Shown piece by piece: positions 4,945 to 5,693 of a stretch of DNA of 5,693 nucleotides. The DNA is taken from contig JAFOZN010000168.1 in assembly GCA_017391185.1 (NCBI GenBank), positions 1 through 5,693 of the forward strand, written 5' to 3'. The DNA is from Alistipes sp. Lineage in GTDB: Bacteria; Bacteroidota; Bacteroidia; Bacteroidales; Rikenellaceae. The position numbers were made by a program, and so were the translations under genes. Each line of letters begins with the position of its first letter. The first letter of the stretch is position 1. Below the pieces are notes generated by a model that was given only the letters and a program-made list of their open reading frames with translations, was not told the DNA's origin and made no database searches.

Positions 4945-5693
4945 ATGAAAAATTTGAATTTGATCAGCAACTTTGCCGAGTTCAAAGAGCTGAAAAACAT
5001 CGACAAGGCTACAATGATCGGCGTGTTGGAGGATGTTTTCCGCCACGCGTTGCAGAAGCAGTTCGAGAGCGATGAGAATTTCGATGTGATCATCAACCCA
5101 GAGAAGGGAGATTTGGAGATCTGGCGTAACCGCGAGGTTGTAGAGGATGGTGCAGTGGAGAATCCAAACACTCAGATCTCTGTCACTGAGGTGAAGGCTA
5201 TCGACTCAACTTATGAGGTAGGAGATGAGTATTCAGATCAGATCGGCATGGAGCAGTTTGGCCGCCGTGCTGTACTCTCATTGCGTCAGAATTTGGCTTC
5301 ACGTCTCTTGGATTTGGAGAAGGCCAACATCTATGACAAGTATTCTGAGAAGGTCGGTGAGATTATCACTGGTGAGGTTTATCAGGTATGGAAGCGTGAG
5401 GTATTGTTGATGGATGACGAGGAGAATGAGTTGATCTTGCCTAAGAGCGAGCAGATTCCTAACGACTTCTACCGCAAGGGCGATACTATCAAGGCTATCG
5501 TAAAGAGCGTAGAGATGAACAACAACCAGCCACGCATCATCCTTTCACGTACCGCAAACCAGTTCTTGGAGCGACTCTTTGAGCAGGAGGTACCTGAGAT
5601 TTTTGACGGCTTGATCACAATCAAGAACATCGTACGTATCCCTGGTGAGCGAGCTAAGGTTGCGGTAGAGTCTTATGATGACCGCATCGATCC
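4945..5693 (+). CDS. nusA: Transcription termination/antitermination factor NusA, 5' part
   Basis: NusA binds RNA polymerase and nascent RNA and modulates pausing, intrinsic termination and antitermination. The first 249 codons are present and the frame is open at the right edge. Residues 1-130 are the polymerase-binding N-terminal domain (NLISNFAEFKELKNIDKATM at 3-24, then VLEDVFRHALQKQFE, and FGRRAVLSLRQNL at 105-117). Residues 137-202 are the S1 domain (VGEIITGEVYQVWKR, ELILPKSEQIPNDFYRKGD, and the end strand PRIILSRT). KH1 begins at about 206 (FLERLFEQEVPEIFDG, then IKNIVRIPGERAKVAV). The rest of KH1 and KH2 lie beyond the window. The acidic insert MDDEEN (156-161) inside S1 is unusual compared with E. 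coli but does not break the fold pattern. The ATG at 4945 is preceded by an A-rich leader without Shine-Dalgarno, as is normal here. The gene sits 42 bases after rimP and is expected to share its promoter; infB would be expected downstream. Confidence 0.96.
   Translation, partial: MKNLNLISNFAEFKELKNIDKATMIGVLEDVFRHALQKQFESDENFDVIINPEKGDLEIWRNREVVEDGAVENPNTQISVTEVKAIDSTYEVGDEYSDQIGMEQFGRRAVLSLRQNLASRLLDLEKANIYDKYSEKVGEIITGEVYQVWKREVLLMDDEENELILPKSEQIPNDFYRKGDTIKAIVKSVEMNNNQPRIILSRTANQFLERLFEQEVPEIFDGLITIKNIVRIPGERAKVAVESYDDRID

Overview
The window looks like a chromosomal segment of a member of the Bacteroidota, most likely the order Bacteroidales. Three things point there. LpxC and FabZ are fused in one polypeptide, an arrangement characteristic of this phylum. 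The promoters match the Bacteroidota form TTTG-N19-TAnnTTTG rather than -35/-10 boxes. The starts lack strong Shine-Dalgarno sequences and sit in A-rich leaders. No insertion sequence, phage gene, tRNA, rRNA or CRISPR array is visible, and no gene-free stretch exceeds 300 bases.

Left part (1-1923), all on the minus strand. A TonB-family energy transducer (1063-1923) is followed 11 bases later by a small exported protein of unknown function (650-1051). The small gene appears to begin at a non-canonical ATA codon. After a 157-base gap with a 14-bp hairpin (526-562) comes the 5' part of an unrecognised two-helix membrane protein that runs off the left edge (1-492).

Middle (1924-4258). A 131-base divergent intergenic region holds back-to-back TAnnTTTG elements. 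It drives the minus-strand TonB group one way and the lipid A genes the other. lpxC/fabZ (2055-3452) and lpxA (3467-4258) are 14 bases apart and almost certainly one transcript. LpxA acylates UDP-GlcNAc, LpxC removes the N-acetyl group and commits the precursor to lipid A, and FabZ belongs to the fatty-acid cycle that shares 3-hydroxyacyl-ACP with LpxA. The module therefore sits where lipid A and fatty-acid synthesis compete for the same substrate.

Right part (4259-5693). A textbook Bacteroidota promoter (4326-4356) and a strong GC-rich hairpin at the predicted 5' end of the mRNA (4375-4398) precede rimP (4435-4902) and nusA (4945 to the right edge). This is the start of the conserved rimP-nusA-infB operon for ribosome maturation, transcription elongation/termination and translation initiation.

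Most of the window is ordinary core genome. The points worth a second look are the small secreted ORF with the apparently lost ATG, the hairpin at 526-562 whose only imperfect pairs are G-U on the minus strand, and the promoter-proximal hairpins at the starts of the lpxC/fabZ and rimP transcripts.
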